Notes: generated from the sequence alone by a model not told the origin. A DNA stretch of 64,000 bases from Amyelois transitella (GCF_032362555.1 NC_083533.1:501001-565000); one strand, 5' to 3'. Positions 43,560 through 54,360 are shown, counted from the first letter of the stretch. Numbers and translations are program-made.

Positions 43560-44105
43560 TGTGTTAAGTCTTACTACGCTAACTTGTTTTTGGAAAAATA
43601 AGATATTGAAAGGTACACTGTTTTTTTTTATCAAAATTTGTAGGCAATGGTATCGATATTTAAAACGTTTATTTTAAAATTGTGGGTATTATTATCATCT
43701 AAGTTTACCGACTTATTCAATAGCACACACAATCATGTCTTTATTCCTTACGGAATAGACAGAGCCCGTTACACGCTTAATGAAGGAGTTGATAGATAGT
43801 GTCAAGTTAATACATAGAGTACCTACGCCAAAAAGAAAATGTTAGTTAATTAACAAAAAAAAAAAAATTATATACTACCTACTTGTTGCCTTTGACCAGT
43901 TTTCGTAAAAGTCGGTCAAGGGATTTGGCTTAACGGCTATGTAATCCGTCACTGTTTCATAATATATTTCATCATCATTACGGCTGAAAGAAGACGCCTT
44001 GGGGCATGATTTTCATAATGAGACTCTGTCTACCCTGTTCTGGAGATAGAAGTGAGAAGCGAAAGTTGCCTTGTTTGTTTCCCATTTAAGCTCTATAATT
44101 TTCTT
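43560..44105. other. Unassigned sequence with Tatg1 scraps
   Basis: Fragments of Tatg1 at 43725-43800 and 43890-44060, otherwise AT-rich and unrecognised. Confidence 0.35.
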
Positions 44106-44106
44106 C

Positions 44107-44262
44107 CTCCTGGCTTTAGTCCATTGCATCCTCACCACTCTGGAGAGGAGCCCGGGGTATGCCTTTGACCATGGATCCTGGATTGAGGTTTTTACACGAA
44201 GCGACTCCCGTCTGACCTCCGGAACATTTGCAGGTGTACCTAACCCTAATTGGATTTGAATA
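44107..44262 (-). mobile_element. tSINE-B 3' fragment
   Basis: TTTAGTCCATTGCATCCTCA to CAGGTGTACCTAACCC; head missing. Confidence 0.6.
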
Positions 44263-44397
44263 ATTGTGGTCTAAATAAGTTCAGCACGTTGATGTCTTTT
44301 CTAAGAAAAAATATTTCTTCTTAAATAAAAAATGAATTTATCCATTAAAAATAACATAATTATTCGTTTTCGAGTATTTATAATAGTAGTGCTTATT

Positions 44398-44630
44398 TAG
44401 AATAGGACTACTCCGTATCTTTCCCATGGATGTTGTAAAAGGCGACTAAGGGAATGGCTAATAAACTTAGATTTCTTCTTGTAAGCGATGGGCTAGCAAC
44501 CTGTCACTATTTGAATCTCAATTCCATCATTCAGACATACAGCTGAACGTGGCCTTTCAGTCTTATCAAGACTGTTGGCTCTGTCAACCTCGCAAAGGAT
44601 ATAGACGTAATTTTATGTATGTGTATATGT
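44398..44630 (+). repeat. Tatg1, head-truncated
   Basis: AGAATAGGACTACTCCGTAT to AGACGTAATTTTATGTATGT. Confidence 0.8.
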
Positions 44631-44639
44631 ATGAAGAGC

Positions 44640-44835
44640 TAGGAAGATGTTTCTCTGCCTACCCCTCCGGGAAAGAGGCGTGGCTTTGTGTAGGTAGAAA
44701 GATAAGGTAGCGACCGTCACTGTCTTAATCTCAATTCCATCACTAACCCATCCTGAGCTGAACGCGGCTGACCATTCTTCAATGGGTTTCCAAGCTCTGT
44801 CTGTCCCGTTAGGGATAAATACGTAGTATGTTTGC
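44640..44835. repeat. RTE tip and diverged Tatg1 tail
   Basis: 44640-44690 is the RTE end (CTGCCTACCCCTCCGGGAAA). 44700-44835 is a diverged Tatg1 tail with GAGCTGAACGCGGC. Confidence 0.55.
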
Positions 44836-44942
44836 AGATTAATGTTAAAAGCACTCGGCTTCCAATTGAAATAAAACAAAAAATCCTTAGGTTCGTGATA
44901 CATCAGTGTGGCCTATCATTATTGTCAAGATTAGTTCTACAT

Positions 44943-45178
44943 TCATTCATTGTTTTTTTAATGTAGACAATGTGCATTCGTCCACGATTTAGATTTAAGA
45001 GATCTATATTTGTGAATTGTCGTCCGATGAAAATGCTGCAGTGTAGTTTGTTCCGCCGCTTCTTCTACACATGCGCTTTGGAAGCGGTAGTAGTTGTAAT
45101 TAGATTTAAGTGATGTGACGTCAAAAAGTGGTACCTTGTATCCAATTTTGAAAATAAATCTATTCTATTTTATTCTAC
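44943..45178 (+). mobile_element. LINE-A 3' end, plus orientation
   Basis: GTTTTTTTAATGTAGACAAT through GAAAATGCTGCAGTGTAG and CTTTGGAAGCGGTAGTAG to CTATTCTATTTTATTC. Confidence 0.85.
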
Positions 45179-45394
45179 AGTTGGCTATGTCTTCCCCGCG
45201 AGGGATAAAGACGTGACTATATGTGTGTTCGTGACGTAATTTCGTTATTTGCACGAGAAACGATCGTGTCTTTGGTTAAAAAACGGATTTTATGTCAAGG
45301 AGGCTTACATCTTACGATATATATGAGATATGTATGTATATATTTGTGTGAGGCTTACATTATATGACATAGACGCTGTGTAATATAACTTACT

Positions 45395-45660
45395 AGCTGT
45401 GCCTGCGACTTCGTCCGCGTTGAATAGATATTTTGGGCATCATTGAAGCCCTCAAGGAAGAATAATTTACATTTTCCATTATTTCTTCGCTCCTAATAGT
45501 TGCAGCGTGATGTTATATAGCCTAAAGCCTTCCTCGATAAATGGTCTATTCAACACAAAAGGATTTTTTTTTATTCGAACCAGTAGTTCCTGAGATAAGC
45601 GCGTACAAACAAACAAACAAACAAACAAACTCTTCAGCTTTATAATATTAGTATAGATAA
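45395..45660 (-). mobile_element. Hel-1 Helitron copy
   Basis: CTAGCTGTGCCTGCGACTTC to CTTTATAATATTAGTATAGA on the plus strand, with an expanded CAAA repeat. A second start in the other orientation (45683-45755) follows. Confidence 0.75.
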
Positions 45661-45755
45661 GTTCTATTTGCTATTATCTGTACTAATATTATAAAGCTGA
45701 AGAGTTTGTTTATTTGTTTGTTTGTTTGAACGCATTAATCTCAGGAACTACTAGT

Positions 45756-46028
45756 CTAAAATAAGTATCAACGCCTGAACATAATTATTTTTAATTAAAC
45801 CAATTATATAAATGCCCAACTAGTGTTGGGAAACATTGAACTAGATTTAAATGTGTAAATATAGCGTAAACGGGAAGTGAAACCAGTTATTATAATTATA
45901 ATATATATATATATGTAGGTTAGTGATGTCAAATAAAAATATATATTAACTAATCATACATAAGAAGGTTTTACGTTACCCAATAAGGAAAAAAACATGT
46001 TTCTTGAGATATTCCCACTTCATAGTTT
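45756..46028. other. Unrecognised AT-rich sequence
   Basis: Includes a short TA run near 45900. No gene seen. Confidence 0.35.
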
Positions 46029-46029
46029 A

Positions 46030-46115
46030 AGAAAACACACATACATATAATCACATCTATGTCCCGTGCGGGGTAGACAGAGCCAACGGTCTTGAAAACA
46101 CTGAAAGGCCACGTT
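46030..46115 (-). repeat. Tatg1 tail fragment
   Basis: ATACATATAATCACATCTAT to ACTGAAAGGCCACGTT, joined directly to a LINE-B fragment. Confidence 0.7.
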
Positions 46116-46320
46116 GACGTTGTGAAGAAAATGCTGCCGTGCAGTTTGTTACCGCTTCTTCTGCACTGATGCCTTGGAAGCGGCAGCAAACTTAGTTTTA
46201 AGTAATTTATTTGACGTCAACCAATGTTGTGAAACCAAACGTTTTGACAATTATTAAGCGATATATATGTAGTATCCTATAATAATGAATAAAAATTTTG
46301 AATTTGAATTGGATGTTAAT
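46116..46320 (+). mobile_element. LINE-B 3' end
   Basis: AGAAAATGCTGCCGTGCAGT and TTGGAAGCGGCAGC, then TTATTTGACGTCAACCAATG and a TTGAAT-rich end. The core resembles LINE-A but the terminal tail differs. Confidence 0.65.
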
Positions 46321-46489
46321 ACATACAAACACACATACGGCCCAGTCACAACATGATTTACAGCACAGCTTCGGCCATGCCACTAAACGAATGACCGTAA
46401 CACGCCTAAATGCGACCGTTCCAAACTGGGTTTCGTCTTGGAAATTTACTGGTATACTACCTACTAGGTGAGTTGAGGTTGAGTAAGAC

Positions 46490-46505
46490 TGACTGACTGA
46501 CTGAG
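46490..46505. repeat. (GACT)n short tandem repeat
   Basis: GACTGACTGACTGACTGA within otherwise unique sequence (46320-46620). Confidence 0.9.
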
Positions 46506-46624
46506 TCAAGGAGCGCGGCGCGTGTTGACCGCGTTTCTGTTATATTATGTAAATTGTCAGGTTCGAATCGTAATTGACATCAGACGCCATTTTATCTAAA
46601 TATATATGTAGCTATATCAGAAGA

Positions 46625-46905
46625 AATTCCGTGTGCTTCTTTGCACCAATACAAAAAAGAATAGAACCACTCCATCTCCTTCCCAAGGATGTCGTAAAAG
46701 GCGATTGAGGGATAGGCTTACGAACTTGGGATTCTTTTTTAAGCGATGGACTAGCAACCTGTCATCATTGAGCCAAATAGCTGAACGTGGCCATTCAGTC
46801 TTTTCAAGACTATTGGCTCTGTCTACGCCGCATTAAGCAGTAGACACTGAACTTGGTCTTACTGCCCCGTAATGGATATAGACGTGATTATATGTAAGTT
46901 TGTAT
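46625..46905 (+). repeat. Tatg1 with duplicated tail
   Basis: From CACCAATACAAAAAAGAATA to ATATAGACGTGATTATATGT. The GGCTCTGTCTAC part is repeated in diverged form before the end. Confidence 0.75.
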
Positions 46906-47139
46906 GTATTCAAAAAACTATATGTGTATTATATTCGTATTTAAAATAAGTATAAGTCATGTATCGATGCCTCACTAGTTATCTCATTATAATTAAATAA
47001 CATAATTTATTTTAAAAGCAGTCTGTAAATGATGTATTGATGAGAGTAATTTTATATGATTAGTTTAAAAGTTCTTTGGTCAAGGTTGGCTGTAATTACT
47101 TAGCGAAGGGAAAAAAAATATTCCTTTATTGTTTGCCGG

Positions 47140-47280
47140 TTGACTGGAAGAGGTCCCTTCATGGGATAAGTCCGCCATTGTAAGTGATTCTCTTAGGCAA
47201 TAGAACCTGTCGCTGACCAATGAATCTTCTAGAAAACTAGCACTATTAACCCCGCAAGGGATAAAGACGTGACATATATT
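47140..47280 (+). repeat. LINE 3' fragment and Tatg1 tail remnant
   Basis: GCCGGTTGACTGGAAGAGGT, GATAAGTCCGCCATTGTAAG (LINE-like), then AACCCCGCAAGGGATAAAGA. Confidence 0.5.
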
Positions 47281-47286
47281 GTTGTA

Positions 47287-47552
47287 GTTGCCGTGTGGTT
47301 CCCGGCACCATTACAAAAAAGAATAGGACCACTCCATCTCTTTCCCACGGATGTCGTAAAATGTGACTAAAGGATAGGCTTATGAACTTGGGATTCATCT
47401 TTTAGGCGATGGGCTAGCAACCTGTCACTATTTGAATTTCAATTCTATCACTGGGCCAAACAGCTGAGCGTGGCCTATCAGTCTTTTCAAGATTGTTGGC
47501 TCTGTCTACCCCGCTAGGGAAATAGACGTGATCATATGTATGTATGTATATT
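47287..47552 (+). repeat. Tatg1, full length, near-consensus
   Basis: TGCCGTGTGGTTCCCGGCAC to AATAGACGTGATCATATGTA with a short TATG tail. Confidence 0.9.
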
Positions 47553-47744
47553 GTAGTACATTCAGTACTTAGGTAATCTGACGAGCTCGACCTCAGTTTT
47601 GTAACAAATCCTACTCAATTCAAGGGCGTACGTGCAAAGGTCAAAGGTAAACATTAGTTGTTCACAAAAACAGCTCTTAAACCGACGGTATAGAGTCCAT
47701 TTTACAGTTTATTGATGTACGTGATCGTAACAAGATTTCAATCG

Positions 47745-47960
47745 GACGGATGTCGTAAAAGGCGACTAAGGGATAGGCTTATAACTTGGGATTCTTCTTT
47801 TAGGCGATGGGCTAGCAACTTGTCGCTATTTGAATCTCAATTCTATCGTTAAGCCAAACAGCTGAACGTGGCCTATCAGCCTTTTCAAGACTGTTGGCGC
47901 TGTCTACCCCGCAAGGGATATAGACGTGATTATATGTACATATGTATGTATGTATATATA
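47745..47960 (+). repeat. Tatg1, head-truncated
   Basis: GGATGTCGTAAAAGGCGACT to TATAGACGTGATTATATGTA. Confidence 0.85.
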
Positions 47961-47964
47961 TACT

Positions 47965-48110
47965 ACATACATAAAATCACGACTTTTTCCCGGAGGGCGT
48001 GGGCAGAGTTTACATCTTTCCACTTGCCACGATCTCTGCATACTTCCTTCGCTTCATCCGCATTCATAACTCTCTTCATGCAAGCTCGGCGGTTTCGGGT
48101 ACTCTTATCT
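47965..48110 (-). mobile_element. RTE LINE 3' end
   Basis: CATACATAAAATCACGACTT to CGGCGGTTTCGGGTACTCTT. It abuts the preceding Tatg1 tail to tail. Confidence 0.75.
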
Positions 48111-48154
48111 TAATATCCTTTGCTTAATATATGTACATACATTAATAACTAAAA

Positions 48155-48262
48155 GTTTAACATTAAGCCAAACAGCCGAACGTGGCCTATCAGTCTTTTC
48201 AAGACTGTTGGCGCTGTCTACCCCGCAAGGGATATAGACGTGACTATATGTACGTATGTATT
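48155..48262 (+). repeat. Tatg1 tail-half
   Basis: ATTAAGCCAAACAGCCGAAC to TATAGACGTGACTATATGTA. Confidence 0.8.
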
Positions 48263-48489
48263 TTAATTGGCGACCAACCGACAGTTGCCTTCACCCCGCG
48301 GTGGCAGTGATCCCTGAGGTGAACGAGGCTGACACAACTTATTAGTATTCTAGTAAGGTTCCGTGGAAAGATATCCCTGTAAGGAATAATAACCTTGCTT
48401 TCTGCGGGCACGGGCTCTTTGTTTTAACGTGACGCATTGAAAATATGTTTTTTCCATCTTTTTTTTTATTTTAACTATTATATTATACG

Positions 48490-48750
48490 GTGCCGTGTGG
48501 TTCCCGGCACCAATACTGAAAAGAATAGGACCATTCCCATCTTTTTCCCATGTATGTTGTAAAAGGCGACTGAGGGATACGCTTATAAAATTGCGATTCC
48601 TTTTTTTAAGGCGATGGGCTAGCAACCTGACATTATTTGGATCTCAATTTCATCATTAGCAGCTGAACGTGGCCATTCAGTCTTTTCAAGACTGTTGGCT
48701 CTGTCTACCCCGTATAGGATATAGACGTGACTATATGTATGTATGTAATA
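48490..48750 (+). repeat. Tatg1, full length
   Basis: GTGCCGTGTGGTTCCCGGCA to TATAGACGTGACTATATGTA with a short tail. Confidence 0.9.
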
Positions 48751-48894
48751 TACGGAAAAGTTGGAGTGGAAAACCCTGGACGTATGACCTAGAAGTTGAC
48801 GTGATTGAAGAAAATGCTCAAGTGTTGTTAAAACGATCCAAAACGCTCTTAAAACTTTTTTATAGTACCAAAATTTGTTACTTGGGTACTTTGT

Positions 48895-49021
48895 ACTTTG
48901 CACTTCGCCTTCGCTTTGGAAGCGGCGGTAAACTTAGTTTTAAGTAATATATTTGACGTCAACCAATGTTAAGAAACCATAATGACAATTATTGAGTCAT
49001 GTTGAAATGCCCCATAATAAT
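48895..49021 (+). mobile_element. LINE-B 3' fragment
   Basis: CTTTGGAAGCGGCGGTAAAC, ATTTGACGTCAACCAATGTT and the CCATAATAATG end. Confidence 0.6.
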
Positions 49022-49258
49022 GTGACGGCCTCTGTGGCGCAGCGGCGCTTGTGTGTGACACCGGAGGTCCCTGGTTCGAATCCCGGCCAGGGCGTGATGG
49101 GAAAAGACCTTTTTCTGATTGGCCTGGGTCTTGGATGTTTATCTGTATAAGTATTTATTATAAAATATAGTATCGTTGAGTTAGTATCTCGCAACACAAG
49201 TCTCGAACTTACTTCGAGGCTGACTCAACCTGTGTAATTTGTCCCGTAAAAAAATATA
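49022..49258 (+). mobile_element. tSINE-A, small head deletion
   Basis: GGCCTCTGTGGCGCAGCGGC, missing a few bases after the A box, then GGTTCGAATCCCGG to TTTGTCCCGTAAAAAAATA. Confidence 0.8.
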
Positions 49259-49259
49259 T

Positions 49260-49650
49260 CTACTACATTCGCGTCGCTCTCTGAAAACGGTGTTGCATTC
49301 ACGCGAGCGAAGTTACGGGTTGAAGCTAGTATTAAATGTTTTTTTATTTAAACCAATGTTATCTTCTCGTGGTACTCACATACCAACAATACCTACGTAA
49401 TAAATAGCAAAGCCATTACTAAGAAACCATTATACGGATGTCGTGTGGTGCAATTGAAAAGAGGTATGTATTAATCCATACATATATGTATATAAGTATA
49501 GTGTATCCTAGTGTACAATTTCTTAACCTACAGTATATTAATATGTGCATACAAACTTTACAAAAGTTTTCTGCTTAACCCAATGGTATACCTATAACCT
49601 ACAGTGTATATATATATATAGAAGAATCCCAAGTATATATATATATATAT
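49260..49650. other. Helitron-end remnant, unique sequence, TA microsatellites
   Basis: 49260-49335 ends GCGAAGTTACGGGTTGAAGC-TAG, a Helitron-like terminus. 49605-49655 has two TA runs. No gene. Confidence 0.4.
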
Positions 49651-49654
49651 AAGC

Positions 49655-49970
49655 CTTTCCCTTAGTCGCCTTTTATGATATCCATGGGAATGAGACGGAG
49701 TGATCCTATTCTTATTTGTTTTTATTGGTGCCTTGAACTACACGACTCATATATTAATATATACATACATACATACATACATACTGACATATGGTCACGT
49801 CAATATCCCTTGCGGGGTTGACAGAGCTAACAGTCTTGAAAACACTGAATGGCCACGTTCAGTTATTTGGCTTTTAAATAGAATTGAGATTCAAATAGTG
49901 ACAGGTGCTAGCTCATCGCCTAAAAAAGAATCCCAAGTTTGTAAGCCTATCCCTTAGTCGCTTATTAATA
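49655..49970 (-). repeat. Two nested Tatg1 pieces, minus orientation
   Basis: A head half (49655-49745) precedes a copy with its own tail (49765-49790) running to CCTATCCCTTAGTCGC at 49970. Confidence 0.7.
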
Positions 49971-50236
49971 TATGTAGGTATACAGTTACTATATGTATTT
50001 ATTTATAGATTTGAACAATTAACGTACAAACTCTATTAAATTGCGCCCCGTAACGTCTGAGACGTCCGTCCGCTTTCTCCAAGCGGTTTTTGTCGGTCGC
50101 ATCACTTTCTTACTGTTTGTACTGGACAGACAGACACGCTATTGTTAGAATCACTAACTTGTGCTCTTACATACATATACATTACATACATACATGTTCT
50201 TACATCCTACTAAATAAATAAATAAATATATATATA

Positions 50237-50337
50237 TACGGGACAAATTACACAGATTGAGTTAGCTTCGATGTAAGTTCGAGACTTGTGTAACGAGATA
50301 CTAACTCAACGATACTATATTTTATAATAAATACTTA
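50237..50337 (-). mobile_element. tSINE-A 3' fragment
   Basis: ACGGGACAAATTACACAGAT to CGATACTATATTTTATAATA on the plus strand; the head is absent. Confidence 0.75.
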
Positions 50338-50550
50338 TAATATTGTAAATGCGAATGTTTGTGAGTATGTCAGGATGTCAGTACGGATGTTTGTTACTCT
50401 TTCACGCAAAAACTATTGAACCGATTACGATGAAATTTGGTATGTATGTAGCTGAAGACCCAGAATAACATATAGGCTACTTTTTATCCCGGAGTTCCCA
50501 CGGGATTGATAGGGTTTCCATGCGGACGAAGTCGCGGGCGCCCTCTAGTC
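50338..50550 (+). mobile_element. Hel-2 Helitron copy
   Basis: AATATTGTAAATGCGAATGT to GCGGGCGCCCTCTAG followed by T. It joins a tSINE-A fragment without a gap. Confidence 0.65.
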
Positions 50551-50709
50551 TTACATGTTTTATAAGACCACATGCATCGCTGCCTCGTCACCATAATGTT
50601 TGTTACAAATAACATAGGAATTCTTCAATCTATAGTTAATTCGCTTAGTTCCTAGTCACATAATCTGATGTTATATAATTCTTACATCGGTATCTACTAT
50701 GTACATATA

Positions 50710-50955
50710 CCTACATATAATCACGTCTATATCCCTTGCGGGGTAGACAGAGCCAACAGTCTTGAAAAGACTGATAGGCCACGTTCAGCTTGAATTGAGT
50801 GAGATTTAAATAGTGACAGGTTGCTAACCCATCGCCTAAAAGAAGAATCCCAAGTTTATAAGCCTATCCCTTAGTCGCCTTTTACGACATCCATGGGAAC
50901 GAGATGGAGTGGTCCTATTCTTTTTTTTTATTGGTGCCGGGAACCACACGTCACT
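50710..50955 (-). repeat. Tatg1, near full length
   Basis: ACATATAATCACGTCTATAT to GGTGCCGGGAACCACACG, with a small deletion after CAGCTTGAATTG. Confidence 0.9.
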
Positions 50956-51004
50956 GCTATGGTTCTATCACGTTATCTACTATGGTTGAGTTATTAACAT
51001 ATAA

Positions 51005-51500
51005 TAATACTAGCAAACGGTGTTTTGCCATATAAATATTTTTTAAGTAATTTTTAGTTAAAAAAAAAATGTTCAGGGTAGACAACCCTTGTCACTAAGG
51101 CGTATGGAAAATAGATGGTGGCCGATTCTCAGACCTACTCAATGTGCTCACAAAATTTCATGAGAATCGGTCTAGCCGTTTCGGCGGAGTACGGGAACGA
51201 ACATTGTGACACGAGAAGTTAATAAATTACTAGTGACCCGCCCCGGCTTCGCACGGGTGCAAAATTCGGATAAATGCAAGAATTTACGACACCACATTAG
51301 AAACCCTGAAAATAACAGTATTTCTCCATTATTTAATAGATGTTATTACACATAAAAACCTTCCTCTTGAATCACTCTACCTGTTACAAAAAACCGCATC
51401 AAAATCCGTTGCGTTATTTTAAAGATTTAAGCATACAGACTAACAGACTAAAATAGCGACTTTGTTTTATACTACGAGTATGTAGTGAAGATTAAAATCT
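51005..51500. mobile_element. Hel-3-like cluster; unoccupied relative of the LINE-A insertion site
   Basis: 51010-51237 matches 28165-28405. From 51240, TGACCCGCCCCGGCTTCGCA begins a second element whose end (GCGACTTTGTTTTATACTAC then TATGTAGTGAAGAT) is continuous here but split by LINE-A at 29.28/34.52 kb. Confidence 0.55.
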
Positions 51501-51534
51501 TGCACCTTTTCCCTTACTCATAGTATACGTAGTT

Positions 51535-51700
51535 AGTGCCGTGTGCCATCAAAAAAAAAAAAAGAATAGGACCACGCCACCTCGTTTCCATTAATTTCGT
51601 AAAAGGCAACTGAGGAATAAGCTTTCAAACTTGGAATTCAACTTGTAAGCGATGGGCTTGCAACCTGTCACTATTTGAATCTCAATTATCATATAATCTA
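51535..51700 (+). repeat. Tatg1, diverged
   Basis: GTGCCGTGTGCCATCAAAAA to CACTATTTGAATCTCAATTA. Confidence 0.7.
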
Positions 51701-51712
51701 TTCTAAGTTTGG

Positions 51713-51918
51713 ATAATTGTGAAGTTGACGTTACTGAAGAAAATGATGCAGTGCAGTTTGTTACCGCTTCTTCTGCACTACAGTCTCACTACTGCAGTAC
51801 ACTTAGTTTTAAGTTATTTATTTGACGTCAACCAATGTTGTGAAACCGAAAGATATGACAATTATTAAATTATGTTGAAATGAACCGTGTTATTGATTAA
51901 AAATTTTGAATTTGGATC
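51713..51918 (+). mobile_element. LINE-B 3' end
   Basis: AATTGTGAAGTTGACGTTAC, GATGCAGTGCAGTTTGTTAC to AAAAATTTTGAATTTGGATC. Confidence 0.7.
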
Positions 51919-51919
51919 T

Positions 51920-52155
51920 GCGCCGTGTGGTTCCCGGCACCAATACAAAAAAGAATAGGACCACTCCATCTCTTTCCCATGGATGTCGTAAAAAGCGACT
52001 AAGGGATAGGCTTACAAACTTGGGCGATAGGCTAGCAACCTGTCACTATTTGAATCTCAATTCTATCATTAAGCCATTCAGTCTTTTCAACACTGTTGGT
52101 TCTTTCTACCCCGCAAGGGATATAGACGTGACCATATGTATGTTTGTATCTTGAA
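51920..52155 (+). repeat. Tatg1 inserted at a LINE-B end
   Basis: GCCGTGTGGTTCCCGGCACC to TATAGACGTGACCATATGTA; internal deletion between ACTTGGG and CGATAGG. Confidence 0.85.
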
Positions 52156-52384
52156 TCTGCTCAGCCACTCTCTAGGTATAGTATATTTCCACAATGCCCC
52201 ATCACTCATAGTTATATATTTTCCTCAAGTTCAAAGCATTATAAATCTATTGTATGCAAATTGTATAATGATTGCATTATGTAGGTATTATTATTAAAAT
52301 GGCCGTGTACGTTTATCTTGGGCGTGTCAAGTTATCATAAGAAAGTGAATTTGACACGTCAATTGTGTAAGCATTACTTACATA

Positions 52385-52748
52385 TACATATAATCACGTC
52401 TTTATCCCTTGTTGGGTAGACAGAGACATGTCTTGTTCAGTTATATGGCTTCATAATAGAATTGAGATTCAAATAGTGACAGCTTGCTAGCCTGTCGCCT
52501 AAAAGAAGAATCCCAAGTTTTTAAGCCAATCCCTTAGTCGCCTTTCATTGTCGTAAAAGGCGACTAAAGGATATGCTTATAAACTTGGAATGCCTCTTGT
52601 AGGCGACGGGCTAGCAACCTGCCACTATTTCAATCTCAATTCCATCATGAAGCCAAACAGCTGAACGTGGCCTATCCATCTTTTAACGACTGTTGGCTCT
52701 GTCTACCCCGCAAGGGATATGGGCGTGATTATATGTATGTATGTACTT
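52385..52748. repeat. Inverted pair of Tatg1 copies
   Basis: A minus copy (52385-52548) meets a plus copy (52549-52748) at CCTTTCATTGTCGTAAAAGG. The pair can form a long hairpin. Confidence 0.8.
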
Positions 52749-52873
52749 ATATAGATAAACATCAAGACCCAAGCCAATCAGAGAAAGTTCGTTTCCCATC
52801 GAACCCTGGCCGGGATTCGAACCCGGGACCTCCGGTGCCACAGACAAGCGTACTACCGCTGCGCCACAGAGAA
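52749..52873 (-). mobile_element. tSINE-A head half
   Basis: The minus strand has CTGTGGCGCAGCGGTAGTAC and GGTTCGAATCCCGG. It stops at ACTTATATAGATAAACATCA next to the Tatg1 tail. Confidence 0.8.
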
Positions 52874-53200
52874 CATTGATGTAACAATTACACCCTGTTA
52901 CATATCGAATTTAAAACCAGTTTCCCAACGGGCAAAAACTATTGGCATTATTGTGTGGGAATCGGGCAGACAATAACTCGGGTTAAGCAATGTTTGTCAA
53001 GATCGCGCCGGGATGGGATGGCAAATAGTCAGTACAGATGTGACCCGACTTTAACGATTCTTAGTAAAATTGCTTTTTTTTTTTGCGTTGAATATTTGCT
53101 GTCTTAAAAATTAATGAGCATTATTTGTGCTATAAATAAATACATAATCTTATTTATATTACTTACATCACTTACGTCACTTATCTTTTTACTTTATTTA
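52874..53200. other. Unrecognised sequence
   Basis: No repeat or exon recognised. Contains CAAGATCGCGCCGGGATGGG and a T run near 53080. Confidence 0.35.
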
Positions 53201-53204
53201 CTAC

Positions 53205-53390
53205 ATACATACATAAAATCACGCCTCTTTCCCGAAGGGGTAGGCAGAGACTACCTCTTCCCACTCTGCACACTTCCTTCGCTTCATCCACATTCATAAC
53301 TCTCTTCATACAAGCTCGGCGGTTTCGGGTACTTTTGATCTGACCCTTTACCAGGACGTCCTTAATTTGATCAAGATACGATTTTATTTA
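53205..53390 (-). mobile_element. RTE LINE 3' end
   Basis: CATACATACATAAAATCACG to GACGTCCTTAATTTGATCAA. The deletion around CTTCCCACTCTGCAC removes several codons. Confidence 0.75.
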
Positions 53391-53639
53391 CTACAACATA
53401 CTTTATATACCCTCTCCTCTCTGGGAGACATAAATAATTAACCCATCATTGCGTTGAGAAAGGTATTTCTATAGTTTCATTATTTTTTACCGGTGGGAAA
53501 TTCAGAAGTAATTGTTACTCTGAATCTATGTATTAATTAATGATATCGTTAAAATACTTAACCGATACGTCATTTCGATTATTTCGTGCAAATTATGAAT
53601 GTTATAATGTGATTCTTGTGACATTGGTACTGTCTACCC

Positions 53640-54030
53640 TGTAATTTCCAGCACCAATAAAAACAAGAATAGGACCACTCCATCTCGTTCCCTTGGATGT
53701 CGTAAAAGGCGACTAAAGGATAGGTTTATAAACTTGGAATCCTTCTTTTAGGCGATGGGCTAGCAACCCGTCACTATTTGAATCTCAATTCTATAATTAA
53801 GCCGAACAGCTGAACGTGGCCTGTCAGTCTTTTCGGTCCCGGGTTCGAATCCCGGCCAGGGCGTGATGAGAAACGAACTTTCTCTGATTGGCCTGGGTCT
53901 TAGATGTTTATCTATATAAGTTTTTATGATAAAATATAGTATCGTTGAGTTAGTATCTCGTAACACAAGTCTCGAACTTGCTTCGAGGCTAACTCAATAT
54001 GTGTAATTTGTCCCGTATATATTAAAATAA
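53640..54030 (+). repeat. Tatg1 fused to a 5'-truncated tSINE-A
   Basis: Tatg1 runs from CCAGCACCAATAAAAACAAG to GTCAGTCTTTTC at 53834. Then it is directly tSINE-A from GGTCCCGGGTTCGAATCCCG to TTTGTCCCGTATATATTA. Confidence 0.75.
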
Positions 54031-54052
54031 AAATTTGATTCGTAGAAATAAG

Positions 54053-54360
54053 AGCGTCGATGGTCGAATTGGTAAGGTGCCCGGTTAAAATGCATGACGC
54101 GCAGGAAGGCACAGGTTCGAGTCCAACATCGGCTATGTACCAATGACTATTGTCGAAGTTATGTACATTAGTTAGAATACTAACAGATGCTCTTACGGTG
54201 AGGGATGAAATCGCGAGGAAACCTTTACATTCAGGCAACTGGATGTGTAACCATGGTCGAATTAATAATGGTTAGGTTGTCCTGCAAAGGTTGCGATGGT
54301 CAGATGGAGTTGCTTCGAGTACAAACCTGACTCACCCAATCCAGGATCCATGGACAAAGA
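54053..54360 (+). mobile_element. tSINE-B copy
   Basis: GATGGTCGAATTGGTAAGGT (A box side), GGCACAGGTTCGAGTCC (B box) to CCCAATCCAGGATCCATG. Confidence 0.75.
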
